64,000 nucleotides of DNA from Empedobacter brevis NBRC 14943 = ATCC 43319 (GCF_000382425.1 NZ_KB908295.1:186001-250000), one strand, 5' to 3'; counted from the stretch's first letter, positions 50,685 through 60,391 are shown. Notes: generated from the letters alone by a model not told the origin. Translations and numbers: made by a program.

Positions 50685-50705
50685 TTTTTTCTCGTTCGAT
50701 TTCTA

Positions 50706-50740
50706 CAAATCTATAGTAAATACTAAAACATTTACTATAG
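50706..50740 (-). promoter_or_regulatory. Promoter and palindromic operator of the TauE operon
   Basis: Perfect 11-bp inverted repeat CTATAGTAAAT / ATTTACTATAG (50711-50721 and 50730-50740, 8-bp centre). A -7 box TAGATTTG on the minus strand (50713-50706) overlaps its proximal arm, as for a repressor site. A sulfide-responsive ArsR-type repressor such as BigR/SqrR is a possible binder; none is in the window. Confidence 0.7.
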
Positions 50741-50907
50741 GAATATTATCAAATAATGTTGTAAATTAAGACAAATGCCTACTAAACCAATAGACGTGTT
50801 ATTATTTCAATTTTTTATTTATACTGCAAATTTGCTGTAACATTTTCTAGAATTTTGCTACTAATGTTACATAAGCACAGTAGATAAAAACTTATAAAAA
50901 CTATTAA

Positions 50908-52230
50908 ATGAAGAAATTTCTTATGTCTATATTATTTGCGGGATCTGCATTATTTGGTCAGCAAATAAAATTTGATGAGTACACTCTACCAAACGGATTA
51001 CATGTCATCCTTCATCAAGACAATTCTGCACCGGTAATTACAACAGGTGTTATGTATCATGTTGGTTCTAAGGATGAGCAAGTCGGGAAAACTGGTTTTG
51101 CTCACTTTTTTGAGCATTTGTTGTTTGAAGGAACAGAGAATATCAAAAGAGGAGAATGGTTCAAAATTGTTTCTTCTCATGGAGGTTCTAATAATGCCAA
51201 TACAACAACAGATAGAACTTACTATTACGAAACTTTTCCATCAAATAACTTAGAATTAGGATTATGGATGGAATCTGATCGTTTACGTCAACCAATTATC
51301 AATCAAATAGGTGTTGACACGCAAAAAGAAGTTGTAAAAGAAGAGAAACGTTCTCGTTTAGATAATCAACCTTATGGTAAATTTTCTTATGGAGAAGCAG
51401 TTAATCCACACGTTTTCAAGAAAAGTGGTTACCGTTGGAGCGTAATCGGTTCTTTTGAAGATTTGAGTAATGCAAAATTAGATGATTTTAAACATTTCAG
51501 TCAAACCTATTATGTTCCGAATAATGCTGTATTAGTTGTTGCAGGTGACTTTAATAAAGAGGAAGCGAAGAAATTAATCGAGAAATATTTTGGCGTAATT
51601 CCAAGAGGAAAAGATGTTGTTAAAACAGTCATTAAAGAAGACCCTATTACTTCTGAAATTCGTGCAACTGAATACGATGCTAATATTCAAATTCCGTTAT
51701 TAGCCATCAATTACCGTACACCGGATAACAAATCGAAAGATGCTTATGCATTAGAAATGTTATCAAGTTATTTAACAGGAGGAAAATCGTCAGTTTTATA
51801 TAAAAAATATGTTGATGAAAAGAAAGAAGCATTGCAAATTTTTGCTTTCAATCGTCAAATGGAAGATTACGGAATTTACTCAATTGGAATTTTACCACAA
51901 GGAGAAGTTTCGTTTGATAAGTTAGAAAATGAGTTACAACAAGATATAGAAAAGGTGCAAACAAATTTAATTTCAGAAGAAGATTACCAAAAAATCTTGA
52001 ATGGAATTGAAAATAGTTTTGTGGCTTCAAAATCAGGCGTTCAGAATATAGCACATGCTTTGGCAGATGCTTATATGTTGGGAGGAGATACAAATAAGAT
52101 CAACGAAGAATTGAAAATTTATCAATCGGTATCGAGAGAAGATATCAGAAACGTTGCAAAAAAGTATTTAAACAAAAACCAACGTGTAATTATCCACTAT
52201 TTACCAGAATCTAAAAAAGCTGCAAAATAA
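50908..52230 (+). CDS. M16 family metallopeptidase, catalytic subunit-like
   Basis: Protein of 440 residues with a signal peptide (MKKFLMSILFAGSALFGQ). Seen: the inverted zinc motif HFFEHLLFEG (H-x-x-E-H, about 67-76), with a downstream Glu in KEEKRSR that could complete the site, and two M16 lobes. It is a periplasmic or exported zinc protease. It is 14 bp upstream of a second M16 protein without the zinc motif, a typical bacterial heterodimer pairing. Confidence 0.9.
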   Translation: MKKFLMSILFAGSALFGQQIKFDEYTLPNGLHVILHQDNSAPVITTGVMYHVGSKDEQVGKTGFAHFFEHLLFEGTENIKRGEWFKIVSSHGGSNNANTTTDRTYYYETFPSNNLELGLWMESDRLRQPIINQIGVDTQKEVVKEEKRSRLDNQPYGKFSYGEAVNPHVFKKSGYRWSVIGSFEDLSNAKLDDFKHFSQTYYVPNNAVLVVAGDFNKEEAKKLIEKYFGVIPRGKDVVKTVIKEDPITSEIRATEYDANIQIPLLAINYRTPDNKSKDAYALEMLSSYLTGGKSSVLYKKYVDEKKEALQIFAFNRQMEDYGIYSIGILPQGEVSFDKLENELQQDIEKVQTNLISEEDYQKILNGIENSFVASKSGVQNIAHALADAYMLGGDTNKINEELKIYQSVSREDIRNVAKKYLNKNQRVIIHYLPESKKAAK

Positions 52231-52244
52231 AAAACGACTGAATT

Positions 52245-54290
52245 ATGAAAACAAAGATATTATCTCTTGCAATTGCTTTTATGGCAGTTAGCTTAAATGC
52301 TCAAGTTAAAATTCCTATGCCAAAGCCAGGTCCTGCGCCAACGGTTAATTTGGGAAAATCAAACGAATTCAAACTAAAAAATGGCTTAACGGTTATTGTT
52401 GTAGAAAATCACAAATTACCTCGTGTTTCTGCTACTTTAACTATTGATAATCCTCCATTCGCTTTAGGTGCTAAAAAAGGTGCTGAATCTTTATTGAGTG
52501 AAATGTTAGGAACCGGAACAACCACGAAATCGAAAGACGAATTCAACAAAAGAATTGAGTTTTTAGGTGCCCGTGTTAATTTTTGGGAAGAAGGAGCTTC
52601 AGCAAGTTCTTTAACGAAATACTTCAATGAAATATTTGGTTACATGGCAGACGGAGCGGTGAATCCTAATTTTACAGAAAAAGAATTTACTGATGTAAAA
52701 AAACGTTACATTGAAGGTTTGAAAGCAGATGAAAAATCTGTAGAAAGTGCCGCATCTCGTGTTTCTAATATTTTAGTTTACGGAAAAAACAATCCTTTCT
52801 CAGAGTTTGATACACCAGAACAAATCGAGAAAATCACATTACAGGATGTGAAGGATTACTATACGACCTACTACAAACCAAATAATGCTTATTTAATCGT
52901 TGTTGGAGATATCTCAACAAAAGATGTAAAAGCATTGGCAGAAAAAAACTTTAATTCTTGGCAAACAGGAAAATTAAACATTCCTGCTTTTCCAAAAGTA
53001 GAGGAAGTTAAAAAAACGGAGTTAAATGCGATTAACATGTCAAATGCAGTCCAATCTGTGGTTTCAGTTTCGTACCCGGTTCATTTAACAAAAAAAGATC
53101 CTGATTATTATGCAGCTTTGATTGCATCGTCAATTTTAGGAGGAGATTTCAATTCGAAATTAAATATGAATCTTCGTGAAGCTCATGGATGGACATATGG
53201 TGCACGTGGAGGAGTTTCTGACTCGCGTTATATTGGGCGTTTCAATACAAATGCTACAGTTCGTAACGAAGTAACAGATTCCGCTATTGTAGAAACGATG
53301 AAAGAAATAAAAGGAATGACGCTAAATAAAATCGACCAAAAAATGTTGGATGATGTGAAAGCGAAATTCTTAGGGAATTTTATTTTGACATTAGAAAGTC
53401 CTTCAACAGTTGCGAATCAGGCATTAACTAAAAAGACGAATCAATTATCTGATAATTTTTATGCCGATTATATCAAAAATATAAATGCAGTAACAGTAGA
53501 TGATGTATTGCGTGTTTCAAAAAAATATTTCCGTCCGGATCAGGCTAAAATTAATGTAACAGGTAAATTAGAGCAAATTGCTCCGGCTTTAGAAAAGTTA
53601 GGTTATCCTGTTAATTATTATGATTCGTATGGGAATGAAACAGAAAAGCCAGTTTCAGAAGCCAAAAAAACAACGACTACTGTTGCCCAAATTACAGAGA
53701 ACTATTTCAAAGCTATTGGTGGAGCGGATAAAGTAAAAGTTGTAAAGTCATTGATGCAGAAAGGAAAAATTGAAACGATGGGAATGAATGGAACTTATGC
53801 AAAAAAAGACGCAGCACCAAATAAAACGGCAACGGAGTTTTCAATTATGGGCATGACAATTAAACAAGTTTTTGACGGACAAAAAGGGTATATGTCACAA
53901 GCCGGACAAAAAATGGATTTACCGGCTGATATGACAGCACCTTTAATAAAGACCAACTCATTGTTTGTTCCTTTATCAGAAGGGTATAAAACAGCTAAAG
54001 TGGATGGGATTTTTTCTGAGAATGGGGCTGAGTATTACAAAGTGGTCGTAGCAGAATTAGATCGAACAGATTTTTATGATGTAAAAACCGGTTTGTTGAT
54101 GAAATCTGAGCAAAAGCAAAAAACACCACAAGGAGATTTAATAGCGACAACAATTAATAAATGGTATAAAGCTTTTGACGGAATACAATTTCCAACAGAA
54201 ATGGTAACCGAAGCTGGTCCGCAAACAATAAAAGTGACAATAGATACAGTTGAGGTCAACAAAAATGTAAGCGAAGCGGATTTTAAATAG
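52245..54290 (+). CDS. M16 family protein, non-catalytic subunit with extra C-terminal domain
   Basis: Protein of 681 residues with a signal peptide (MKTKILSLAIAFMAVSLNAQ). Two M16 lobes are seen (about 40-460), but the H-x-x-E-H motif is absent (AESLLSEML stands in its place), while the R/Y pair of the C-lobe is present in NLREAHGWTYGARGG. An extra domain (about 475-681) begins ITENYFKAIGGADKVKVVKS and looks like the lipoprotein-localisation type beta fold. It probably forms the substrate-binding partner of the preceding M16 protease. Confidence 0.88.
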   Translation: MKTKILSLAIAFMAVSLNAQVKIPMPKPGPAPTVNLGKSNEFKLKNGLTVIVVENHKLPRVSATLTIDNPPFALGAKKGAESLLSEMLGTGTTTKSKDEFNKRIEFLGARVNFWEEGASASSLTKYFNEIFGYMADGAVNPNFTEKEFTDVKKRYIEGLKADEKSVESAASRVSNILVYGKNNPFSEFDTPEQIEKITLQDVKDYYTTYYKPNNAYLIVVGDISTKDVKALAEKNFNSWQTGKLNIPAFPKVEEVKKTELNAINMSNAVQSVVSVSYPVHLTKKDPDYYAALIASSILGGDFNSKLNMNLREAHGWTYGARGGVSDSRYIGRFNTNATVRNEVTDSAIVETMKEIKGMTLNKIDQKMLDDVKAKFLGNFILTLESPSTVANQALTKKTNQLSDNFYADYIKNINAVTVDDVLRVSKKYFRPDQAKINVTGKLEQIAPALEKLGYPVNYYDSYGNETEKPVSEAKKTTTTVAQITENYFKAIGGADKVKVVKSLMQKGKIETMGMNGTYAKKDAAPNKTATEFSIMGMTIKQVFDGQKGYMSQAGQKMDLPADMTAPLIKTNSLFVPLSEGYKTAKVDGIFSENGAEYYKVVVAELDRTDFYDVKTGLLMKSEQKQKTPQGDLIATTINKWYKAFDGIQFPTEMVTEAGPQTIKVTIDTVEVNKNVSEADFK

Positions 54291-54321
54291 AAACAATTCT
54301 TTTTAAATATTTTTCAAATGA

Positions 54322-54353
54322 AAAGGCAATCTCAATTTTGAGATTGTCTTTTT
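54322..54353 (+). terminator. Terminator of the M16 pair
   Basis: Stem AAAGGCAATCTC with GAGATTGTCTTT (one G-U pair), short loop, then TTTTTT. Confidence 0.8.
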
Positions 54354-54458
54354 TGTTAGGAGCACGTTAAGTTGATGATTTTTTTAGTTTAGACGCAGAA
54401 GAATTTGTTTGCATAGAAGAGGCATGATATAGTTAGTATTGTGAATGAATACAATTAA

Positions 54459-54487
54459 AAAAAGCTCCGATTATTTCGGAGCTTTTT
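54459..54487 (-). terminator. Terminator of ccsBA
   Basis: Perfect 12-bp stem AAAAAGCTCCGA / TCGGAGCTTTTT (54459-54470 with 54476-54487), followed on the minus strand by T-rich sequence, 16 bp past the stop codon. Confidence 0.88.
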
Positions 54488-54503
54488 AGTTATAATTTAA
54501 ATA

Positions 54504-57500
54504 TTATTCTTTTGTTTTTACATGATAAATCTTGTTCTGGAAATACCAAGCTGCTGCTGATAAGATTAACATTCCAACTGCTGTTGCAGGAACCCAAAAA
54601 GGAATTGGAATTGGATCTCCGGCCGCATAAGAATGTAAACCAGATAAATAATAGTTCACACCAAAATAAGTCATAATTACAGACCAAATAGCCCACATAG
54701 CGGCTACATTAAATGCATATTTACCTCTTAATCCAGGAACTAAACGCATGTGTAAAACGACAGCATAAATAATCACTGAAACGAAAGCCCACGTTTCTTT
54801 TGGGTCCCATGACCAATAACGTCCCCAAGATTCGTTTGCCCACATACCACCTAGAAATGTACCAACAGTTAATAAGTAAATTCCAATTGTTAAAGACATT
54901 TCAGAAACATAAGTCATCTCTTTTAAAGAAATTTCAATCTTTTTATTTGGTTTAATCATCATGATAGTTAATGAGAAAACACCTAAAATAGCACTTAGCC
55001 CAAAGAAACCATATGACGAAACAATAATTGCAACGTGGACAATCAACCAATAAGATTTAAGAACAGGAACAAGAGGTGTAATCTGTGGATCCAACATAGA
55101 ACCTCCATGTGCAAACCCCATCATAATTACAGCAACCATAGCTCCCGTAGTCGGAATAAAGGCATTTCGGTTTTTGTATAATAACATTCCTGCTAGCACA
55201 CTGATCCAAGAGATGAATACAATGGCTTCGTATCCGTTTGACCAAGGAGCGTGTCCTGTTAAGTACCAACGAACACCTAAACCGACTGCTTGTATAATAA
55301 ATATCACAACCAATAGACCTATACAGACGTTGATTATTCGGTGTAATATTTTACTCTCTGAGAACAATTGGATGAATGACAAAATCATCAATACTCCACC
55401 AACCATTGAATAAGCTACCATTACCCAAAAGAAAACATTGTATTTGTTGTATAATACCTCAATTTCAACTTTTGTAGGAGAAGGCACAACATTTTTCCCC
55501 CATTTGTGTTGGTATTTATCGATATAATCTACAGCATTATCAGCAGGTGTCCAATCTCCGTTTTCAATTCCTTTCGAAACCATGTTAAAGTAAACACTTA
55601 CCATTCCGAGTGCCATTGTATCAATTTCTACCGGATTTTCTTGTGTCTGATAAATCCAAGAAGTCCAACGTTCAGAAGGATCGTTTTGAACAGGAATAAT
55701 TTTTAATTGATATCCTTTTGCTGTTTGATCTAAAATATTGAAACGTTCTGTAACTTTTATAACCTCTTCATCAAATTTAGAACGTTCAGAAGGTTTTCTT
55801 GAGAATGCCTCATTGTAGGCTTTATCTAATTTGAATCGTGTTGTTTTAGGATCTATTAAGTTCATTAAAGAGGTGTAACCATCTTCGTTTGCACTTGTGA
55901 TTTTCTTTAAACGATCTCCACCTTTTTCACCAACTTCAATCATTGGAGCATTCACCCAATATGCAGGGTCTAATTGCAAAGAAATAAACCATTTGTCTGC
56001 AGATAAACCGTGAAATTTACTTTTTTTATAAACTTTTCGAAGAATTTCTAAAGCATGTGTATTAATCGGTTTTATACGGCCCTCAATATCCTGGATCAGA
56101 AGATGACCAAACTTTTCTGCATGTTCATCAGGAATTTTCACATTTTTAGCTAATTCATCACCATCCGCCATTTTAGTAGAAAATTTTCCGATATGTTCTG
56201 ATGAATGAACATTGCCACTTTCTGAGTCAGTCTGAATTTTTTGATGCGCATTTTTTCCTCCGTCAGTTGTACTTGGATTTTGAGCGAAAGCGAATCCAGA
56301 AAGTAAAAATAATGGAAGTAAAATATTTACTTTTTTAGTATGTAAACCTTTCAATAAAGAATTTAATTGGATGAATCGGGTTCCTTTCCAGAATAATGAA
56401 ACGAACATTCCTCCAAATAATAGGAAATAACCTAAATAAGTAATGTTAGTTCCCCACCAATCCTGATTAACGGATAAAATTGTTCCGTCCTCTGTTGGGA
56501 AATAACTAGATTGGAAGAAACGATAACCTTTGTAATCCATTACATTGTTCATATAAATGTGATGTTTTGTTTCTTTTCCTTCGTCGATAACTGTAATGTT
56601 AGACTCAAAAGAAGATGGATTTGTAGAACCAGGATAACGATCTAGAATAAAGTCATCCAAACGAATACTAAATGGTACTTTTTCCATTTTAGAACCATAT
56701 CCTAACGAAATATTCATTCCGTCAATTTGTACATCAGCTGTATAATTTGTAGTACCTTTTCCTCCAACAATGGTTACGGTGTCGCGTTTATCGCCTACAA
56801 TAATTTCAGCTTTAATGGCTCCTGGAAGATTTTTTTCTTCTGCCTTAAATTTAGAACCTTGTCGGTATAAGACTTCTCCTTTGAAAGCCGGATTAGGAAT
56901 CACAAACTGAGCACCGTTGATGGTATATAACGAACGCAATTTTAATGGAGCAGGAACATTAAACTGTACCTTTCCTGCACCTTCTTGCAATTTTTGCATG
57001 TCTGTAATTTGTCCGACTTGCTGCCCGGCCATTTGTACATATTCTCCTTCGAAAGGAGATTTGATGACTAAATTTTCTCCTTCACCTGTAATTTGTACAG
57101 CACCATCTTGTGGTCGATTATAAGAAACAAGCGTTCCGTTTACACTTTTTATTTCACCATTTCTGATGAATACCGAATTACGTCCGCCTTGATCAACGGT
57201 AACAATTTCTAAAACGTTGATTCCTTCTTTTGTTCTTACAACTGTATCTAAAGCGTGAGGAATAAAATCAAATGTACGCAGTTTGATCACTTTGTCTTTG
57301 AATTGATATTCACCTTCAAATTGTCTGTAAAACAACGCGCTTGTACTGTCTTTTCGATCAAAATACGTCATGTTGTACTGATGATTGTCGTACGCTAAAC
57401 GCTGTGTACCATCATCAACCATCATTTTGAAATATGATTTGTACGATGTGATTTCGTTACTTGTTCCTCCTTCCGGAATAGGCATTTCTCCCTCGAAACT

Positions 57501-57794
57501 GATGTAACGAGTAATTCCTCCTCCAATAAAAATAAACAAAAATGCTAAGTGAAAAACCAATAAAGGAAGTTTTTCCTTCGACCATAATCGATATCGTTTG
57601 ATGTTCATTAAGAACAAAACGATCAACCAAATCATTAAAACCTCAAACCACTTTGCCTCGTAAATAACAGCTTTTGCAGTAGCCGTATCGTAGTCATTTT
57701 CAATGAAAGTGGCATACCCCATAGCGACAGCATAAATGAAAAGCAAGACCGTCATGGTTCTGGTAGAAAATAAATATTTTTCTATTTTACTCAT
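54504..57794 (-). CDS. Fused cytochrome c biogenesis protein CcsBA (system II)
   Basis: Integral membrane protein of 1096 residues. Seen: ResB/CcsB-like N-terminal half (membrane segments near 12-30, 50-65, 80-97, then a large extracytoplasmic domain to about 430), a linker region (500-790), and a ResC/CcsA C-terminal half with eight or so membrane helices and the haem-binding WWD-like motif WGRYWSWDPKETWAFVS (about 988-1004). It exports haem and attaches it to apocytochrome c. The two halves are separate proteins in many bacteria; the fusion is usual in Bacteroidota. Confidence 0.93.
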   Translation of the reverse strand: MSKIEKYLFSTRTMTVLLFIYAVAMGYATFIENDYDTATAKAVIYEAKWFEVLMIWLIVLFLMNIKRYRLWSKEKLPLLVFHLAFLFIFIGGGITRYISFEGEMPIPEGGTSNEITSYKSYFKMMVDDGTQRLAYDNHQYNMTYFDRKDSTSALFYRQFEGEYQFKDKVIKLRTFDFIPHALDTVVRTKEGINVLEIVTVDQGGRNSVFIRNGEIKSVNGTLVSYNRPQDGAVQITGEGENLVIKSPFEGEYVQMAGQQVGQITDMQKLQEGAGKVQFNVPAPLKLRSLYTINGAQFVIPNPAFKGEVLYRQGSKFKAEEKNLPGAIKAEIIVGDKRDTVTIVGGKGTTNYTADVQIDGMNISLGYGSKMEKVPFSIRLDDFILDRYPGSTNPSSFESNITVIDEGKETKHHIYMNNVMDYKGYRFFQSSYFPTEDGTILSVNQDWWGTNITYLGYFLLFGGMFVSLFWKGTRFIQLNSLLKGLHTKKVNILLPLFLLSGFAFAQNPSTTDGGKNAHQKIQTDSESGNVHSSEHIGKFSTKMADGDELAKNVKIPDEHAEKFGHLLIQDIEGRIKPINTHALEILRKVYKKSKFHGLSADKWFISLQLDPAYWVNAPMIEVGEKGGDRLKKITSANEDGYTSLMNLIDPKTTRFKLDKAYNEAFSRKPSERSKFDEEVIKVTERFNILDQTAKGYQLKIIPVQNDPSERWTSWIYQTQENPVEIDTMALGMVSVYFNMVSKGIENGDWTPADNAVDYIDKYQHKWGKNVVPSPTKVEIEVLYNKYNVFFWVMVAYSMVGGVLMILSFIQLFSESKILHRIINVCIGLLVVIFIIQAVGLGVRWYLTGHAPWSNGYEAIVFISWISVLAGMLLYKNRNAFIPTTGAMVAVIMMGFAHGGSMLDPQITPLVPVLKSYWLIVHVAIIVSSYGFFGLSAILGVFSLTIMMIKPNKKIEISLKEMTYVSEMSLTIGIYLLTVGTFLGGMWANESWGRYWSWDPKETWAFVSVIIYAVVLHMRLVPGLRGKYAFNVAAMWAIWSVIMTYFGVNYYLSGLHSYAAGDPIPIPFWVPATAVGMLILSAAAWYFQNKIYHVKTKE

Positions 57795-58065
57795 TACTTA
57801 TAATTGATTTACAAAAATAGGCGAGTTTATCAGATAAAGCATTAAAACTTAAATGATTTTTATTAGAATGGATGAGTTAATAGAATGTTAAATAAGAAGT
57901 TATGAAATTGATTTTAATCCACTGAATTTAACTTCATTAAATAAAGATTTGAATCGAATGTCATTTTATTCTAAAATAATTTATTAAGAAAATATTTAGA
58001 ATTTTAAAAAAAATATCTTAAAAGGAATAACTTTTGTTAAAGCTTATGAACTAATTTGTATTAAT

Positions 58066-58494
58066 ATGAAAAAAGCAATTCAATTTTTATTTGTTGGAGT
58101 TTTTGTTTTGACTTTAGCAAGTTGTCATAACAGCAAAGCTGTTGCATACCAAAAAGATAATGGAAGTGGCGGTTATACAGAAGAAAAAGTAAAGAATGAT
58201 ATTTATATTGTGAGTTTTGACGGAAATGAGTACAATAAGAAAAACAAAAATTTTGATTATGCATTGTTGAGAGCTGCAGAAATTGGTCAGCGAAATAACT
58301 TTGATTATTTTGCTATTTTAAGTACAGTTAATGACAAAGTTTTAGAAAAAAGTAACAGTTATACAAAATTGGATAATAATGATACATGGTTGAAGGTACA
58401 ATATTTCAAAAATAACAAGCCATTGAAATACCAAACAGTGTATGAACCGGGAATTGTGATAAAAGATTTACGCAAGAAGTATAAAATAAAATAA
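58066..58494 (+). CDS. Small lipoprotein of unknown function
   Basis: Protein of 142 residues, not recognised beyond its export signal. Seen: a signal peptide with lipobox TLASC (Cys about 20), then a folded region with YIVSFDGNEYNKKNKNFDYA and LLRAAEIGQRNNFDYFAIL, a pattern seen in small lipoproteins that handle misfolded or oxidised surroundings, but no function is asserted. Single gene, closed by a good terminator. Confidence 0.7.
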   Translation: MKKAIQFLFVGVFVLTLASCHNSKAVAYQKDNGSGGYTEEKVKNDIYIVSFDGNEYNKKNKNFDYALLRAAEIGQRNNFDYFAILSTVNDKVLEKSNSYTKLDNNDTWLKVQYFKNNKPLKYQTVYEPGIVIKDLRKKYKIK

Positions 58495-58497
58495 GTT

Positions 58498-58527
58498 AAA
58501 AAGTCACTCAAATTTGGGTGACTTTTT
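58498..58527 (+). terminator. Terminator of the 58066 lipoprotein gene
   Basis: 10-bp stem AAAAAGTCAC / GTGACTTTTT (58498-58507 with 58518-58527), extended inward by a wobble-containing helix. Confidence 0.85.
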
Positions 58528-58593
58528 AAATTTTGAAATAAATTAACGTTTTCGATGACACAATGTGGCGTTTTATCTTCTCAACTTTGTACC

Positions 58594-59850
58594 ATGTTTG
58601 CATTGATTGATTGTAATAATTTTTACGCCAGCTGCCATCGTGTCTTTCAGCCGAAACTTCTTCATCAGCCAATTGTTGTTTTGTCTAACAATGACGGATG
58701 TGTTATATCGCGCTCCAATGAAGCAAAATTAGCAGGTATTCCGATGGGAGCACCAGCACACCAATTCCAACAAATATTTGAACAAAAAAAGATAAACGTT
58801 TTTTCGTCAAATTATCAGTTGTATGCCGATATGAGTAACCGTGTAATGTCTATTCTTTCGCTGTATTCACCGGATCAAGAAATTTATTCGATAGATGAAT
58901 GTTTTTTAAAATTGAAAGGATTTGATTGTTTTGACTTAAACACTTATGGAAAAGATATTAAATCAAAGATTTATCAGTGTACGAAATTACCTGTCTGTGT
59001 AGGAATAGCACCAACAAAATCGTTAGCTAAATTAGCAAATCATATTGCAAAGAAATTTGCGGAAGTTCATCAAGGTGTTTATGTCATTAAGACACAAGAA
59101 CAAATTTATAAGGCCTTAAAATGGCTCAATATAGAAGATGTTTGGGGAATAGGCAGACGAATGTCACGGCGTTTGAAAATGATGGGAATAAATAAAGCAT
59201 TTGATTTTGTGCAATTGAAAGATAATTTTCTTCGAAAAGAATTTTCTATTACTGGGGTACGATTAAAAAAAGATTTATTGGGTGAAGCTGTTTTAGAGTT
59301 GGAAACAATTTCGGCTAAGAAAACTATTGTGACAACAAGAAGTTTTGAAGAATATACAAATAATGTTGAATACGTGAAAGAACGAGTGTCTACCTTTGCT
59401 GTTTCGTGTGCTGAAAAACTTCGTAAACAAAATTCGTCTTGTCATTTGGTAACAGTATTTATTCAGACCAATAAGTTTGATAAAAATAAACCCCAATACT
59501 ATCGCTCCATTTCATTCAATTTACCTTATCAATCGAATTCGAGTATTACGTTATCAAAATTTGCAGTCAAAGCTTTTGAGCAAATTTATAAAGAAGGATA
59601 CGACTATAAGAAAGCCGGAGTTATTGTTTCAGGAATTGTTTCGTCTGATCAAAGACAAGTATCACTTTTTGAAGAAGAGAATCACCGTCATCCAAATCTG
59701 ATGAAAACAATAGATTTAATGAATAAAAAATTCGGCGCTACAAAAGTTAAGTTAGCTTCTCAAGATTTGGGTAAAACATGGAAAATGCGTCAAAATAGAT
59801 TATCTCCCTGTTATACTACAAAATGGAAAGATTTGTTGGTGGTTTATTAA
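58594..59850 (+). CDS. umuC: Y-family DNA polymerase, UmuC-like
   Basis: Protein of about 418 residues. Seen: MFALIDCNNFYASCHRVFQP at the N-terminus, LSNNDGCVISRSNEAK, the catalytic YSIDECFLKL and HhH-like GIAPTKSLAKLANHIAKKF, and a C-terminal little-finger domain ending in a basic tail. It bypasses DNA lesions (translesion synthesis). The open frame runs to an ATG at 58555, but MFALID is the family start. CAACTTTG (58582-58589) just before it suggests a leaderless promoter. It is followed 10 bp later by the umuD-like gene. Confidence 0.92.
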   Translation: MFALIDCNNFYASCHRVFQPKLLHQPIVVLSNNDGCVISRSNEAKLAGIPMGAPAHQFQQIFEQKKINVFSSNYQLYADMSNRVMSILSLYSPDQEIYSIDECFLKLKGFDCFDLNTYGKDIKSKIYQCTKLPVCVGIAPTKSLAKLANHIAKKFAEVHQGVYVIKTQEQIYKALKWLNIEDVWGIGRRMSRRLKMMGINKAFDFVQLKDNFLRKEFSITGVRLKKDLLGEAVLELETISAKKTIVTTRSFEEYTNNVEYVKERVSTFAVSCAEKLRKQNSSCHLVTVFIQTNKFDKNKPQYYRSISFNLPYQSNSSITLSKFAVKAFEQIYKEGYDYKKAGVIVSGIVSSDQRQVSLFEEENHRHPNLMKTIDLMNKKFGATKVKLASQDLGKTWKMRQNRLSPCYTTKWKDLLVVY

Positions 59851-59860
59851 GAGTTGAAGA

Positions 59861-60319
59861 ATGGAGAGAGAAACAAAAACAATAGACAAAGAACTTCGTG
59901 TTTATGAAATTAATACAGAAGGTAAAAAATATTATATTTCGAATTTTGGGCATGTAAATGCAGGTTTTCCTTCGCCTGCCGAAGATTTTGTAGATGATAG
60001 AATAAGTTTAGACGAACGGTATTTAACACATCCTGAATCTACTTTTCTGATTGTAGTAGGAGGAGATTCAATGTATCCTGTTTATCAAAAAAATGACGTT
60101 TTGGTTATACGGACAGATTTGCTTCCGTTGCATCATGACGACATTATTGTTTCAGTGAATAATGATGATTACACATTGAAGCGTTTTGATAAAGTGAATA
60201 ATAAATTGATAGCGCTTAATGAGAACTATAAAAATAGCGTCCAAATTGAAGAGGGAGACGAGATTATAATTCTGGGTGTTGTGGGTGTACTAATAAGAGA
60301 AAAAACAAATAGAATTTAA
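59861..60319 (+). CDS. umuD: UmuD-like S24 peptidase
   Basis: Protein of 152 residues of the LexA/UmuD S24 family. Seen: the cleavage region NAGFPSPAEDF (Ala-Gly site), the serine motif GGDSMYPV (about 68-75) and the catalytic Lys in DYTLKRFDKV (about 105-114). Self-cleavage to UmuD' activates UmuC for translesion synthesis. The gene order umuC-umuD is reversed relative to E. coli umuDC. The gap of 10 bp shows one operon. No LexA-type box was recognised upstream. Confidence 0.92.
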   Translation: MERETKTIDKELRVYEINTEGKKYYISNFGHVNAGFPSPAEDFVDDRISLDERYLTHPESTFLIVVGGDSMYPVYQKNDVLVIRTDLLPLHHDDIIVSVNNDDYTLKRFDKVNNKLIALNENYKNSVQIEEGDEIIILGVVGVLIREKTNRI

Positions 60320-60357
60320 GGATTATTTTATTTGAAACCTTACTAAGGAATATAAAA

Positions 60358-60390
60358 ATAAAAAGGTCGAGCAAAACTCGACCTTTTTAT
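60358..60390. terminator. Bidirectional terminator, umuD / beta-helix lipoprotein
   Basis: Perfect 14-bp stem (60358-60371 with 60377-60390) with a CAAAA loop, T-runs on both sides, at convergent gene ends. Confidence 0.9.
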
Positions 60391-60391
60391 T

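Noticed and set aside
58066-58494. Assigning a specific function to the 142-residue lipoprotein
   Set aside because: Only the lipobox is recognisable; no domain evidence.
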